A stretch of 64,000 bases of DNA from Vibrio rotiferianus CAIM 577 = LMG 21460 (GTDB taxonomy: Bacteria; Pseudomonadota; Gammaproteobacteria; Enterobacterales; Vibrionaceae). The notes beneath the pieces are model-generated. The model made no database searches, was not told the origin of the DNA, and saw only the letters and a program-made list of their open reading frames with translations. Location: positions 124,001 through 188,000 of the forward strand of contig NZ_APHW01000111.1 of assembly GCF_002741985.1 (NCBI RefSeq), written 5' to 3'. Position numbers and translations under genes: made by a program. Shown here piece by piece: positions 8,865 through 17,531 of this stretch; position 1 is the first letter of the stretch, and each line of letters opens with the position of its first letter.

Positions 8865-9084
8865 GGATTACTTCCCAGTACAGTTATCTTTGCTTGGCGG
8901 TATAGTAAATCGCGGACTGAAATTCACATCAGGCGAAATTGAGCCTTCTGTCATTAGCAGGTTAAAAAACGTTGTTTTATTATAGTTACGTCAGCAAAAG
9001 AGCAAGCTAAGGTAAATCAGAGCTAGATCACATCAAGGTGAGCTATGAGTATTCGACTAACTACATTGCTAGGATGAGTAATAA

Positions 9085-9432
9085 TTACGCAGGAACCATC
9101 CATCGCGTCCAGAAAGCAAGCAACATCGAAGCGAACATTACCCAAACAAGCGTCGCCGGTGTTAATGTGCCAACCAAGCTCAAGCGATAACTAAAATAGA
9201 AAACCGAAATCAAATACGCGGCATAAGGAATAAGAGAATAGATACCGAACAGTGCCGTTTGTCGCAAGGCCTCCATATCTCGTTCACTGCCCACAATAAA
9301 ATGAGCGATCAACGCAAAAGTTGGAAACAATGGCACCAAACCCGCGATGTAGAAACTTTTCGACTTCGATAGCATAGCAATGATCAACACCGCAACTGCA
9401 CCGAGTAAAGATTTAAGAAAGAGGCTTGTCAT
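9085..9432 (-). CDS. glpM: GlpM-family inner-membrane protein
   Basis: A 115-residue hydrophobic protein with four predicted membrane spans, matching GlpM in length and in the MLSKSKSFYIAGLVPLFPTFALIAH block. GlpM was first described next to glycerol genes in Pseudomonas and influences alginate production; its molecular role is unknown. The start lacks a clear Shine-Dalgarno and lies 18 bases after the stop of the upstream gene at 9451-9813, so it is probably translated by coupling in a two-gene operon. Confidence 0.82.
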   Translation of the reverse strand: MTSLFLKSLLGAVAVLIIAMLSKSKSFYIAGLVPLFPTFALIAHFIVGSERDMEALRQTALFGIYSLIPYAAYLISVFYFSYRLSLVGTLTPATLVWVMFASMLLAFWTRWMVPA

Positions 9433-9450
9433 CAGTTTTCGCCAAAGCGC

Positions 9451-9813
9451 TTAAGCCAAACTTAGAAACAGCTCATCATCCGTTAGGTACTTATGACGAT
9501 GGCTAAGGCTACGCAAGTGCATAAACATAAAGTCAGGAAAACCCGGAGCAATGATGTTGTTTGGCTCCCAGAAAATACCACCAACAAACACGTAACGGCC
9601 TTGTTTTTCATCGTCATGCAGAGGGTTGTTAATGGGTGTCGTCAGCTCAGCACGGCAACCTTCAACAACACACACGATCTGACCTTTGAAAATGCCAATC
9701 ACTCGTTTAACAAGGTTTGCTTTTATTCCACACTTCCATGCTTGGCGCGTTGCCCACTCATAGCCGTGTTTGTTGATCGCTTTTTTTTGCAGATGCACAA
9801 CCAGATTCATCAT
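9451..9813 (-). CDS. Conserved-looking protein of unknown function, upstream partner of glpM
   Basis: A 120-residue protein without signal peptide or membrane span. It has a basic N-terminal third (HLQKKAINKHGYEWATRQAWKC) and a central segment VFVGGIFWEPNNIIAPGFPDFMF. I do not recognise the family. TAGGGA precedes an ATG-ATG pair, either of which could start translation. The tight spacing to glpM indicates one transcript. Confidence 0.7.
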   Translation of the reverse strand: MMNLVVHLQKKAINKHGYEWATRQAWKCGIKANLVKRVIGIFKGQIVCVVEGCRAELTTPINNPLHDDEKQGRYVFVGGIFWEPNNIIAPGFPDFMFMHLRSLSHRHKYLTDDELFLSLA

Positions 9814-10037
9814 TTATCCCTAGGAAAGTCACTGGTTGTACTATAACCAAATCGCCTTCTAGGTTTGCCGATATAAATTTGTCGAAACCATAGAAGTTAA
9901 AAATCAAGAAACGAGAGCATTACAACAAATCGCCTTTTACTTAACGATTTTTAGGATTTTTCTGACATTAGAAACTGGAATGTGTTGCATAGAATAATAA
10001 CAAATTTATAAAAATAAAAATGACAACACGGTGACGT

Positions 10038-10220
10038 ATGGCTTTTGATGATTATTGGAAGAAGGTTCGAGAAAAACACCTAAAGAGTGCCGACCTAGAG
10101 GGGCTTATTGTAAAGAGGGTTCGTGCCAATACAGGCAGTAAACGTCTCCCTTATCGCACAAAGTGTGGGGCACTGTGCGAGATCAAATATAACGAAGTTT
10201 GTGAGGCACAAAAAGAGTGA
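10038..10220 (+). CDS. Small basic protein, 60 residues
   Basis: A 60-codon frame beginning MAFDDYWKKVREKHLKSADL, rich in Lys/Arg and with three cysteines in the C-terminal half (TKCGALCEIKYNEVC). It has a very AT-rich leader that could hold a promoter, and a stop codon lying inside a strong terminator, so it behaves like a complete transcription unit. I cannot name a family. The ribosome binding site (GGTGA) is modest. Confidence 0.6.
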   Translation: MAFDDYWKKVREKHLKSADLEGLIVKRVRANTGSKRLPYRTKCGALCEIKYNEVCEAQKE

Positions 10221-10243
10221 TGCCTTTGCACCACTCTTTTTAT
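10210..10243. terminator. Terminator overlapping the stop of the 60-residue gene
   Basis: Stem AAAAAGAGTG/CACTCTTTTT with a 12-base loop. The TGA stop of the small gene is in the left arm. It can also stop transcription from pncB arriving from the right. Confidence 0.85.
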
Positions 10244-10262
10244 CAATCATTCACTTCTCTTA

Positions 10263-11573
10263 TCAGGCGTCGATGAGGTAATTATCTCCTTCATCCTCTA
10301 GACGGTCGATCAGTACACGGCACTCGTCAAGATCAAGTGGCTGCTCAAAACGACGCTTCAAATTCATTAAAAAGAATATGTCTTCGCACATCGCTTTCTC
10401 TGGCTCATCACTGATTTTAGCAACTGGTGAGCCATTACATGACACCATCTTAATCACAATAGACAGCGGCTTGTATGCGATGCCTTGCGCGTTTGCGTAA
10501 TCACCCATGTCGTTCGCTAGTGACGTACCAATACCAAAACTCACTTGAACACGATCTTGGAAGCGCTCACAAATATCCAGTGCTTGCTCGAAGTTTAAAC
10601 CATCGGTAAACACTAAGGTTTTCGTCATTGGATCGATGCCAAGTGATTGGTAATGCTCGATCATCTTCTCGCCCCATGTGTAAGGGCAACCACTATCATG
10701 ACGAACACCCACGTACGCATTACTGAGTTCTTCATCGAAGTCTTTTAAGAAAGCATCAATACCAATGGTATCGGTTAACGCAATACCTAACGCACCATTA
10801 AACATCTCTTGCCAACGCTGCAAAGCCACCTTTTGCGAATCACGAACATTCACCAGAGCTTGATGCCCCATAAACCATTCGTGTGCCACCGTCCCAATCG
10901 GTGTCAAGCCAAGCTCTTTCGCCAAGTGGTAGTTGCTGGTTCCTGTTAAGCAGTCAGGCAACTCTTTGCTCAGGTACTGCAACATTGAACGTTGTGCTTG
11001 GAACGAGAAACGACGACGGGTCGACATATCGGCAAACTTAAAGTTGGTGATATTGCGACGTTTCAGTTCTGCTTTGAGATGACGAACCTTCTCTTCTAAA
11101 ACAGATTGGAACTGCTCAACTGGAATATCTGCCCAACGAGCACGGCTGCGCACTTCAGACACAATGCTCATGATGATGGTTTCGTAGAGAATGGTTTCTG
11201 TCCAAAGACCATTGATGGTGATGCGTAATTGGCTTGTACCATCCGCCATGGTTTTAATATTGAAAGAAACATCGCGTTGAGGGTTAAAACGAAACGCGTG
11301 CAGAGCATCAACAAATTCTGGTTTTAGATAAGGCGCAACGCCCTTCATGTATTCAATTTCTTCAGCAGAGAAGGTGATGTCTTGCAGTTTAAGAACTTCC
11401 GCTTTCACCTCTGGCATTAATTCAGACAGATCTTCTTCACTACGCACGATGAATTTGTAGGACACCATCGCATCAGGATAGAGCGCAGCAGCAGCACTCA
11501 TCATATTCACTTTGTATACGTCAAAATCTAACGCACTTTGGATGATGCGAGACGAAAATAAATTGGTGGTCAT
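10263..11573 (-). CDS. pncB: Nicotinate phosphoribosyltransferase
   Basis: A 436-residue enzyme that converts nicotinate and PRPP to nicotinate mononucleotide in NAD salvage. The N-terminal SALDFDVYKVNMM, the central TSNYHLAKELGLTPIGTVAHEWFMGHQAL with the catalytic His region, and FTDGLNFEQALDI with the phosphate-binding VSFGIGTSL are all family hallmarks. The start is set at 11573: an in-frame ATG 13 codons upstream lies next to a palindromic repeat and has no good ribosome site, while conserved sequence begins only after 11573. It faces nrtR-pncA, the regulator and the enzyme feeding it nicotinate. Confidence 0.95.
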   Translation of the reverse strand: MTTNLFSSRIIQSALDFDVYKVNMMSAAAALYPDAMVSYKFIVRSEEDLSELMPEVKAEVLKLQDITFSAEEIEYMKGVAPYLKPEFVDALHAFRFNPQRDVSFNIKTMADGTSQLRITINGLWTETILYETIIMSIVSEVRSRARWADIPVEQFQSVLEEKVRHLKAELKRRNITNFKFADMSTRRRFSFQAQRSMLQYLSKELPDCLTGTSNYHLAKELGLTPIGTVAHEWFMGHQALVNVRDSQKVALQRWQEMFNGALGIALTDTIGIDAFLKDFDEELSNAYVGVRHDSGCPYTWGEKMIEHYQSLGIDPMTKTLVFTDGLNFEQALDICERFQDRVQVSFGIGTSLANDMGDYANAQGIAYKPLSIVIKMVSCNGSPVAKISDEPEKAMCEDIFFLMNLKRRFEQPLDLDECRVLIDRLEDEGDNYLIDA

Positions 11574-11603
11574 TCGGAGCCCTTCTACATGCCCTTTTTC
11601 GTT

Positions 11604-11697
11604 TATACCCAAATTCCCTCAGTACGGTGTAAACCGCATCTTATTGTTTTTCCAACGAAGTTGGCGGGAAGTTTTCCACAAGGTAAACTTGGGTATA
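11604..11697. repeat. Short TATACCCAA-ended palindromic element, 94 bp
   Basis: Begins TATACCCAAATT and ends AACTTGGGTATA, the same inverted ends as the 267-bp element at 16993, around an inner hairpin (CCAACGAAGTTGG). It lies just upstream of pncB and may contribute leader sequence to it. Probably a non-autonomous mobile remnant. Confidence 0.65.
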
Positions 11698-11703
11698 TAA
11701 CTT

Positions 11704-11770
11704 GTTGTTACTAACTAAATTGCGTAAACAATAAACACCCGCTTATAGTTTGTCAACTTTTGTTACTAAC
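11704..11770. promoter_or_regulatory. Candidate NrtR operator region with direct repeats
   Basis: TTGTTACTAAC occurs at 11705-11715 and again at 11760-11770, 55 bases apart (about five helical turns), in the pncB-nrtR divergent region. NrtR binds near genes of NAD salvage, so these are the natural candidates. I cannot recall the exact Vibrio consensus, so the match is positional inference. Confidence 0.45.
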
Positions 11771-11963
11771 CACTCATTTTTATAAGGTTTTTACGCGCAA
11801 AATTCCGACAGTTATTGTGGATAACCCAAATAAATAAGCGCATCCATACCTAAGGCCAATTATTCTGTGGTGGCCGCCATGTTTCTAACAATCGGTTACT
11901 TACCCATTGATTGACTACTTGTTATGCGCTAGATTACTTACAAATTATTCTCAGGACCAAATC

Positions 11964-12689
11964 ATGATCGTAACCGTCGACATCATTCCATTCAGACTAT
12001 CTGGCTGCGCCGATAAAGGGTTGGAAGTGTTGCTGATCAAACGTTCAAATCCAGAGCGCCCTTACCATGGCGTATGGGCTCTACCCGGCGGATTTGTATT
12101 TGATAAAGACATGACCCACGAAGGTGGACGCCCAGCAGACGAGAACTTCGAAGCGGCACGACGCCGTATTTGCCGTGAAAAAATCCACACCTACCCTCGT
12201 CACTTTAGTGAAGCCTTTGTCGATGGGGACCCAAAGCGCGATCCTGAAGATTGGAGCCTGAACATCACTCACTATGCCTTGGTTGACCGCAACAACAAAG
12301 AGCAAATCGATAACGCTGGCGTACCAGAATGTCATCTAAAGTGGTTCCCACTACAAGCAATCCTTGATGGTGAAGAAACCCTCGCTTTTGATCACCAAAA
12401 AATGATTGAAAAAGCATGGCAGAAGCTGCGCGCCTCTATCGAATACACCTCTGTCCTGCTGTTCGCACTTGATAAAGAGTTTCTAGTTGCAGACATCATC
12501 GCGGCCTATCAAGAATTTGGCATCGACATCAGCCGCATGACGATCAAACGACGCTTGATTGATTCGGGTGTGCTCAAGCCAACCAACAAAGTCGCTTCCA
12601 CCAATAAAGGCAAAGGCGGTAAGCCAGCCATGGTGTACACCCTAGCAAGCGACGAAGTGACCTTTTTCCAAAACTGCTTGCGTGGCTAA
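11964..12689 (+). CDS. nrtR: NrtR, Nudix-related transcriptional repressor of NAD salvage
   Basis: A 241-residue protein: an N-terminal Nudix fold (residues ~1-145, ALPGGFVFDKD) and a C-terminal winged helix (~155-240, DISRMTIKRRLIDSGVLKP). The Nudix box is degenerate: RRRICREKIH replaces the REUxEExGU helix, so hydrolysis should be lost, as in characterised NrtR proteins that sense ADP-ribose or NAD. The start ATG at 11964 has AGGA 7 bases upstream. The gene lies between pncB (divergent) and pncA (31 bp downstream, same strand), so it likely represses both and itself. Confidence 0.92.
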   Translation: MIVTVDIIPFRLSGCADKGLEVLLIKRSNPERPYHGVWALPGGFVFDKDMTHEGGRPADENFEAARRRICREKIHTYPRHFSEAFVDGDPKRDPEDWSLNITHYALVDRNNKEQIDNAGVPECHLKWFPLQAILDGEETLAFDHQKMIEKAWQKLRASIEYTSVLLFALDKEFLVADIIAAYQEFGIDISRMTIKRRLIDSGVLKPTNKVASTNKGKGGKPAMVYTLASDEVTFFQNCLRG

Positions 12690-12720
12690 CGTAAGCATAA
12701 AGACAGACAAGGAGTCTGCC

Positions 12721-13374
12721 ATGACAGTTCGAGTTAATTACCAAACCACCGCTGTGATCGACGTCGATCCAGAGAAAGGGTTTACCGAACTTTGCCCTGA
12801 CGAACTGCCAGTCACTGGCGCATTAGACATCGTTCCAGAGCTTCTAAAGAATCACACGAAAGGTCGTTTGAAATTAGTCAGCCGCGACTTGCACCCACCA
12901 AAAGCAGCTTGGGATGCAGAAACGCCTGCGAACATGCTTGAACCAGTAGGCCTACCAAACGTGGATATTAAGTGGAACCGCCACTGCGTACTTGGTACTA
13001 CGGGCGTTGAACTGTTGGATGGTCTACCACCTGTTCTGGAGTACGATTTCCAAGTGAATAAAGGCATGGACCCAGACGCACACCCTTACGGCATCTTTTT
13101 CCACGACGTGGCTGACACCAAAACCACAGGTGCAAATGAGTTCCTAAAATTCAACCACATCGATACGGTGGTGGTTGGTGGCTTGGCACTCGATTTTTGT
13201 GTGAAAAAGTCCGTCACTCAAGCACTCGATTTAGGTTTCAAAGTGATTGTGAACCTAGCATCTAGCCGCGCAGTCTTGCCAGATACTATCGATGCAGTGA
13301 TTGCCGAGATGGAAGAGAAAGGCGCAGTGTTTGTTAACAACGCAGATGACATCATCGTAGAAAACTTCGCGTAA
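12721..13374 (+). CDS. pncA: Nicotinamidase
   Basis: A 217-residue isochorismatase-fold amidase that hydrolyses nicotinamide to nicotinate for PncB. The catalytic triad can be placed at Asp14 (VIDVD), Lys114 (NKG) and Cys160 (LDFCVKKS); the metal site uses Asp56 and His58 (SRDLHPP) and probably His88. The GLALDFC-VK-SVTQALDLGF block is characteristic. The start at 12721 follows AAGGAG by 7 bases; an in-frame start 13 codons earlier overlaps nrtR and puts this Shine-Dalgarno inside the gene. Co-transcribed with nrtR. Confidence 0.95.
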   Translation: MTVRVNYQTTAVIDVDPEKGFTELCPDELPVTGALDIVPELLKNHTKGRLKLVSRDLHPPKAAWDAETPANMLEPVGLPNVDIKWNRHCVLGTTGVELLDGLPPVLEYDFQVNKGMDPDAHPYGIFFHDVADTKTTGANEFLKFNHIDTVVVGGLALDFCVKKSVTQALDLGFKVIVNLASSRAVLPDTIDAVIAEMEEKGAVFVNNADDIIVENFA

Positions 13375-13377
13375 TTT

Positions 13378-13436
13378 GCGTCTACAAACCAAGATATTCT
13401 CGCTGAACCAAGCGTCTCGAGGTTACTTGGGTATAG
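13378..13436. repeat. Right half-end of the TATACCCAAGT element
   Basis: From TCTACAAACC to TTACTTGGGTATA this matches the right end of the 17.0-kb element (17202-17259) with only a few differences. It lies directly after the pncA stop. The left part of the element is missing. Confidence 0.75.
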
Positions 13437-13448
13437 TCAATAAAACAA

Positions 13449-13477
13449 AACGGTCCAGCTTATCTGGACCGTTTTTC
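13449..13477 (+). terminator. Terminator of nrtR-pncA
   Basis: A 10-bp perfect stem AACGGTCCAG/CTGGACCGTT with a 5-base loop and a T5 tail, separated from pncA by the repeat remnant. Confidence 0.9.
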
Positions 13478-13586
13478 GTTTGTGATATTTGCATTCAGAA
13501 ACAGCAAAAACGAGTGCTGGATTGGAGAACATCACCTCAGGAATTATTACACTAATAGTAATGATCTGAGCAGAAAGGACGCCATG

Positions 13587-13943
13587 ATGCACCAACATGA
13601 AAAATTAAACTACGTTGAGTTTGGGACAACCAACATCAGTGCAACTAAACAGTTTTTCGAGCAAGCTTTTGGGTGGAGCTTCGTTGATTACGGTCCTGAG
13701 TACAGCGCATTTACAGGTCAAGGTTTAGACGGTGGCTTTTATGTAGCGGAGCAAGTCAGCCAAACAACAAATGGGGCTGCGTTGCTGGTGTTTTATAGCT
13801 CAGATATTCACGCCACGTTAGCCAAAGTTGAGGAGTTCGGTGGTCAAGTCATCCGCCCGATTTTTGAGTTCCCCGGAGGTTGTCGTTTCCATTTCACCGA
13901 ACCGAGTGGCAATGAGTTCGCGGTCTGGTCTGAAAGCCATTAA
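13587..13943 (+). CDS. VOC (glyoxalase/bleomycin-resistance fold) family protein
   Basis: A 118-residue VOC protein starting KLNYVEFGTTNISATKQFFEQAFGW, with C-terminal GGCRFHFTEPSGNEFAVW carrying the usual metal-ligand glutamate. Members include glyoxalase I, dioxygenases and antibiotic-binding proteins; the short length and lack of a specific partner gene leave the reaction open. AAAGGA lies 7 bases before ATG 13587 (4 bases before the preceding ATG 13584, which could also be used). Free-standing between the pncA terminator and a DMT exporter gene. Confidence 0.8.
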   Translation: MHQHEKLNYVEFGTTNISATKQFFEQAFGWSFVDYGPEYSAFTGQGLDGGFYVAEQVSQTTNGAALLVFYSSDIHATLAKVEEFGGQVIRPIFEFPGGCRFHFTEPSGNEFAVWSESH

Positions 13944-14060
13944 TTTATAAGCCACAATCGGAACTGACATTGGATTACTGGTTGATCTCACCTTTGGTTT
14001 AAGTCACTGTTAGCGCAACAATTAATCAATGAGGCGCTAGACCTCGACCAAGGGTGTAAC

Positions 14061-14950
14061 ATGAGTGCAGCCAGTTTTTTTCGCTTACTTTGTCTCGCTG
14101 CTATTTGGGGAGGTTCGTTTCTATTTATGCGAGTCGCCGCCAATACATTTGGACCCGCTTACTTAATTGAGTTTCGGGTAGCCTTCGCAGCAGTAGCATT
14201 ATTGATGATTGCCCTCTACCTCAGAAAGAGAGTTGTCTTCTTCAAACACATTAAACACTTTTTCATTATTGGCCTGTTTAATAGTGCCGTACCCTTTGTG
14301 CTTTTCGCGTATGCAGCACAGACACTGAATGCATCAACGTTAGCTATTCTCAACTCAACGGCACCGATATGGGGGGGGCTTTAATTGGCTTTGTTTGGTA
14401 TCGCAGCCCGTTAAGCGCAAAAGCGATTCTTGGCATGATGATAGGTATTGGCGGTGTCGCCGTTCTTGTTGGCTTGGATTCTTCAACTATGGGCAATGAG
14501 GCAATATTTCCTATCGGGGCGAGTTTAATGGCTTCATTCAGCTACGGTATTGCAACCAACTACACCAAGAATGCGCGACAAGTCTCTGCCTTTGATAATG
14601 CTCACGGCAGCATGTGGGCAGCGGTGATTTGGGTACTTCCTTTGCTGCCATTCTTGCCAATGCGGGCAGAACCAAGCACCTTTGAATGGGGCTCTGTGAT
14701 TACACTCGGTGTACTATGTACTGGCTTAGCCTACTTACTTTACTTCCACTTAGTCTCTGAAATTGGCCCGACTTCAGCCCTCACGGTCACGTTCCTTGTC
14801 CCTGTTTTTGGTATCCTATGGGGCTATTTAATTCTGGGCGAGCCGATCGGCTTCAATACCATCATAGGTACCATTCTGGTGCTGAGTGGAACGATGTTGG
14901 TGACGGGCTTCTCCCCTTCCGCCGTGCTTGCTAAGAGAAGGGCAAAGTAG
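14061..14950 (+). pseudogene. EamA/DMT exporter interrupted by a frameshift at a G8 tract
   Basis: The first half (from ATG 14061, RLLCLAAIWGGSFLFMR) ends at a stop just after the eight G residues at 14371-14378; the second half continues one frame back (ALIGFVWYRSPLSAKAILG) to 14950. Nine or six Gs would join them as NSTAPIW-G(G)-ALIGFVWYR, which fits the family exactly. Ten membrane segments result. The tract sits in the loop between the two EamA repeats. Phase variation, a homopolymer reading error or a true mutation are all possible. GTGTAAC precedes the ATG without a strong Shine-Dalgarno. Confidence 0.82.
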
Positions 14951-14955
14951 ATTAG

Positions 14956-15696
14956 TTAGCCCAACACCACTTCCACACCTTGCTTTCTCAACTGTTCGAG
15001 GTCGCTTTTCGGAGCGGCTTCGTCGGTTAACAGCACCGAGATTTCACTCGTTTTACCAATTGAAGATGGGTAGATTTGTCCAAACTTGCTTGAGTCCGTC
15101 AGCACGATATTACGGCGCTTTTTCGCAATGATGGTTTCGGCGATTTCTGCGCGCATCATATCTCGGCTAGTAAAGCCAGTATCTTGATGGAAGCCGTCAA
15201 TACCCAAGAAAGCCGTGCTGAAGTGAATATTCTCAATACACAGCTTGGTTAACGGTCCAACTAAGCTCTCGCCTTGATGCTGATACACACCACCAAGCAA
15301 GATGATATTAGCTGAGGTGTTACGGATGAGGTGGGCGATGTACGCCGATGGGGTAATGATGGTCACGTCACCACGTTCAGCCAGCGTGCGAGCCAATAGC
15401 GCATTAGCACTGCCGCCTTCGATCAATACGGTTTCGTTTGGTGATACCAAGTCTGCCGCTTTGTTGGCTAACGCTTGTTTGATGTCGAAGCGCACTTCGA
15501 GTCGCGTATCAATATCGTCACTTTGTAGCGCCGTCGCAGCGCCATGTACACGCTTCAAGTAGCCTTGTTGCTCAAGGAAATTCAAATCCTGCCTGATGGT
15601 CACGCCCGACACGCCAATGATGTCAGAAAGCTCCGTTACTTGAACGCGTTTGCGGTCATTAACCAATTGCAGGATTTCATTTTGTCTTGAGTTCAC
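14956..15696 (-). CDS. yciT: DeoR-family regulator (YciT-like)
   Basis: A 246-residue regulator. The N-terminal DeoR helix-turn-helix (RVQVTELSDIIGVSGVTIRQDLNFLEQQGYLKRVHGAA) is followed by the sugar-isomerase-like sensor domain with IEGGSANALLARTLAERG, LLGGVYQHQGESLVGPL and FLGIDGFHQDTGFTSRDMMRAEI. This last pattern, together with MNSRQNEILQLV, is closest to E. coli YciT among DeoR members I know. Effectors in the family are sugar phosphates. It is convergent with the broken DMT gene with only 5 bp between stops. The target is not evident from neighbours; GAGCG precedes the ATG. Confidence 0.85.
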   Translation of the reverse strand: MNSRQNEILQLVNDRKRVQVTELSDIIGVSGVTIRQDLNFLEQQGYLKRVHGAATALQSDDIDTRLEVRFDIKQALANKAADLVSPNETVLIEGGSANALLARTLAERGDVTIITPSAYIAHLIRNTSANIILLGGVYQHQGESLVGPLTKLCIENIHFSTAFLGIDGFHQDTGFTSRDMMRAEIAETIIAKKRRNIVLTDSSKFGQIYPSSIGKTSEISVLLTDEAAPKSDLEQLRKQGVEVVLG

Positions 15697-15787
15697 AGGC
15701 TCGCTCCTTATTAATGAGCTTGCAGTATACGCCCGAACACTTTCATATGAAAGCAGCCTGTGAACGATAGAAATAAGCTAAGTCGCG

Positions 15788-16177
15788 TTACACCGTAAGC
15801 TCAAGACGGTTGCCATCCGGATCTAACACGCAGCTTTCATAATAACCGTCACCCGTTTGTCTCGGACCGTCGATCCATTGGTAGCCATCATCCACTAAGG
15901 TTTTGGTCAATTGATCCACTGCCTGTTCTGATCCTAGAGCGAAGGCAAAGTGTGCCAACCCTGTTACCTGCATCGCATGAGATTTTTCACAAGCGGTCAC
16001 AACTTCCATCGACATCAACTCCAATCGTGCGCCACTTTCAAACGAAAGAAAGTAAGATGAAAACTGTTTAGTTGGGTTGTGGTATTTATCGTTAGAAACC
16101 GCGTTAAAGTATTTCTCATAGAAGGCTTTTAGCTCTTCCAAACGTTCAGTCCAAATCGCGATATGTTCAATTTTCAT
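15788..16177 (-). CDS. VOC family (glyoxalase-like) protein
   Basis: A 129-residue VOC protein: IEHIAIWTERLEELKAFYEKYF at the N-terminus (His4-equivalent metal ligand), LEL at residue ~50 and DPDGNRLELTV at the C-terminus with the Glu ligand. The paired beta-alpha-beta-beta-beta modules are of the compact type typical of lactoylglutathione-lyase-like proteins of unknown substrate. Separate transcription unit, AGGGGGAAT before the ATG. Confidence 0.85.
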   Translation of the reverse strand: MKIEHIAIWTERLEELKAFYEKYFNAVSNDKYHNPTKQFSSYFLSFESGARLELMSMEVVTACEKSHAMQVTGLAHFAFALGSEQAVDQLTKTLVDDGYQWIDGPRQTGDGYYESCVLDPDGNRLELTV

Positions 16178-16332
16178 TAGGATTCCCCCTAGCTCTTAAC
16201 TGCGTTCAATCTAACGAGGAAACGCAGCACAAAAAAGAGAGCAAATCACTTCTGAGTTGTTCCTGTTTTATGGTTGGAGTTGTGTTTGAATGAAAGTGAT
16301 GCCCATAATGGCGCAAAGTTTTTCAGGACAGA

Positions 16333-16815
16333 ATGATGGAAGAAATTTACTTCGCAGGCGGCTGCCTTTGGGGCGTTCAAGAATTTATGCGCCACCTTCC
16401 GGGCGTAATCAGCACCGAAGCAGGACGAGCAAATGGCTCAACGGATAGCACTCAATCTGAATACGATGGCTACGCAGAATGCGTGAAAACCCAGTTCGAC
16501 CCTGAGCAGGTTTCGGTTGAAACTTTAATGGGGTATCTGTTTGAGATCATCGACCCGCACAGTGTTAACAAGCAAGGTGAAGACGTAGGTGAGAAGTACC
16601 GTACTGGTGTCTATAGCCAAAACGAACAACACCTAGCCATCGCTAAAGCGTTTATCGCAGCAAGACCGGATGCTGAGAAGATCGCCGTAGAAGTACTGCC
16701 ACTTACAAACTATGTGCCAAGTGATGATGAGCATCAAGACCGACTCACACGCTTTCCAAACGACTACTGCCATATCCCGTTAGATTTGCTGCATAAGTAC
16801 AAGAATCCGTCTTAA
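16333..16815 (+). CDS. Peptide-methionine (S)-S-oxide reductase, MsrA family
   Basis: A 160-residue short MsrA-family protein that would reduce methionine-S-sulfoxide. The catalytic motif near the N-terminus is AGGCLWG (Cys11) rather than the usual GCFWG; GRANGSTDST-QSEYDGYAECVKTQFDP and IDPHSVNKQGEDVGEKYRTGVY match the family substrate region (normally GxYRSGIYY). The usual C-terminal recycling cysteines are absent except one Cys in NDYCHIPL, so recycling may differ. Probably a paralogue of a longer housekeeping MsrA elsewhere. AGGACAGA lies before ATG 16333; ATG 16336 is an alternative. Confidence 0.82.
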   Translation: MMEEIYFAGGCLWGVQEFMRHLPGVISTEAGRANGSTDSTQSEYDGYAECVKTQFDPEQVSVETLMGYLFEIIDPHSVNKQGEDVGEKYRTGVYSQNEQHLAIAKAFIAARPDAEKIAVEVLPLTNYVPSDDEHQDRLTRFPNDYCHIPLDLLHKYKNPS

Positions 16816-16992
16816 TGGACTAGCTAAATCCAGCGTAACAACCCCTCCTAACCTCCTCTTGGCTTCAAATTCGGAGCTTACATTCGCCAATGTGTATCAA
16901 GGGGAGGAACTAGCTCAGTTCACTATCAGCTCTCCTAAGCGCTTTATTTCTTTTCTCAAAGAGATAGAAAATTACGTTAATAAAAGGGTTAC

Positions 16993-17259
16993 TATACCCA
17001 AGTGACTTCAAGATGCAGGATTCAGAGCGTTGTCATTGATTCGAGGTGAAGGAAAACAACGCAGCGTAATAGCCAGCTCTTTCCAAGTTGTTTGACGCAG
17101 AAGTCGAGTCAATGACACGCTCCCAAAGGGCGAGTTGTCTTGGCTTGTATACTTTGTTGTCGATTCTTGATTTAGACCCACTAGACCTTTAAATCGCCGC
17201 CGCGTCTACAAACCAAGTCATTCTCGCTGAACCTAGCATCTCGAGGTTACTTGGGTATA
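16993..17259. repeat. 267-bp palindromic MITE-like element with TATACCCAAGT ends
   Basis: The ends are imperfect terminal inverted repeats of about 32 bp: the left reads TATACCCAAGTGACTTCAAG and the right, reverse-complemented, TATACCCAAGTAACCTCGAG, both continuing into AGATGC and TTCAG. There is no transposase frame inside. It occupies much of the 716-bp gene-free stretch 16816-17531; the remaining 270 bp before the PTS gene is AT-rich promoter sequence with a CRP half-site-like TATCACA near 17415 but no full palindrome I would assert. Confidence 0.85.
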
Positions 17260-17531
17260 TATAGCCTTTAGCACAAAGCCTCTTTTTTATAGCAAAATTG
17301 AACCATATTTGATTCCCTTCTCGTTTATTTTCAAGCTTCATTACTAGTTTCAAAATAAATGGAATATAAGTCACAATACTAATTCCCTTCTAGCTCATTG
17401 ATATTAATGACTTCTATCACACTTAGCTCTCAGTGATACAAAAGTATAGTTATTGGATTTTTTTTACTATTTCAGAAAACCGTAACATTAATTAAATTTG
17501 CCTCATTACTTCAGTACCAACGAGTCAAAAA

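Noticed and set aside
17400..17531. A CRP site before the PTS genes
   Set aside because: Only a TATCACA half-site was found; no partner TGTGA at the required spacing, so I do not claim it as an operator.
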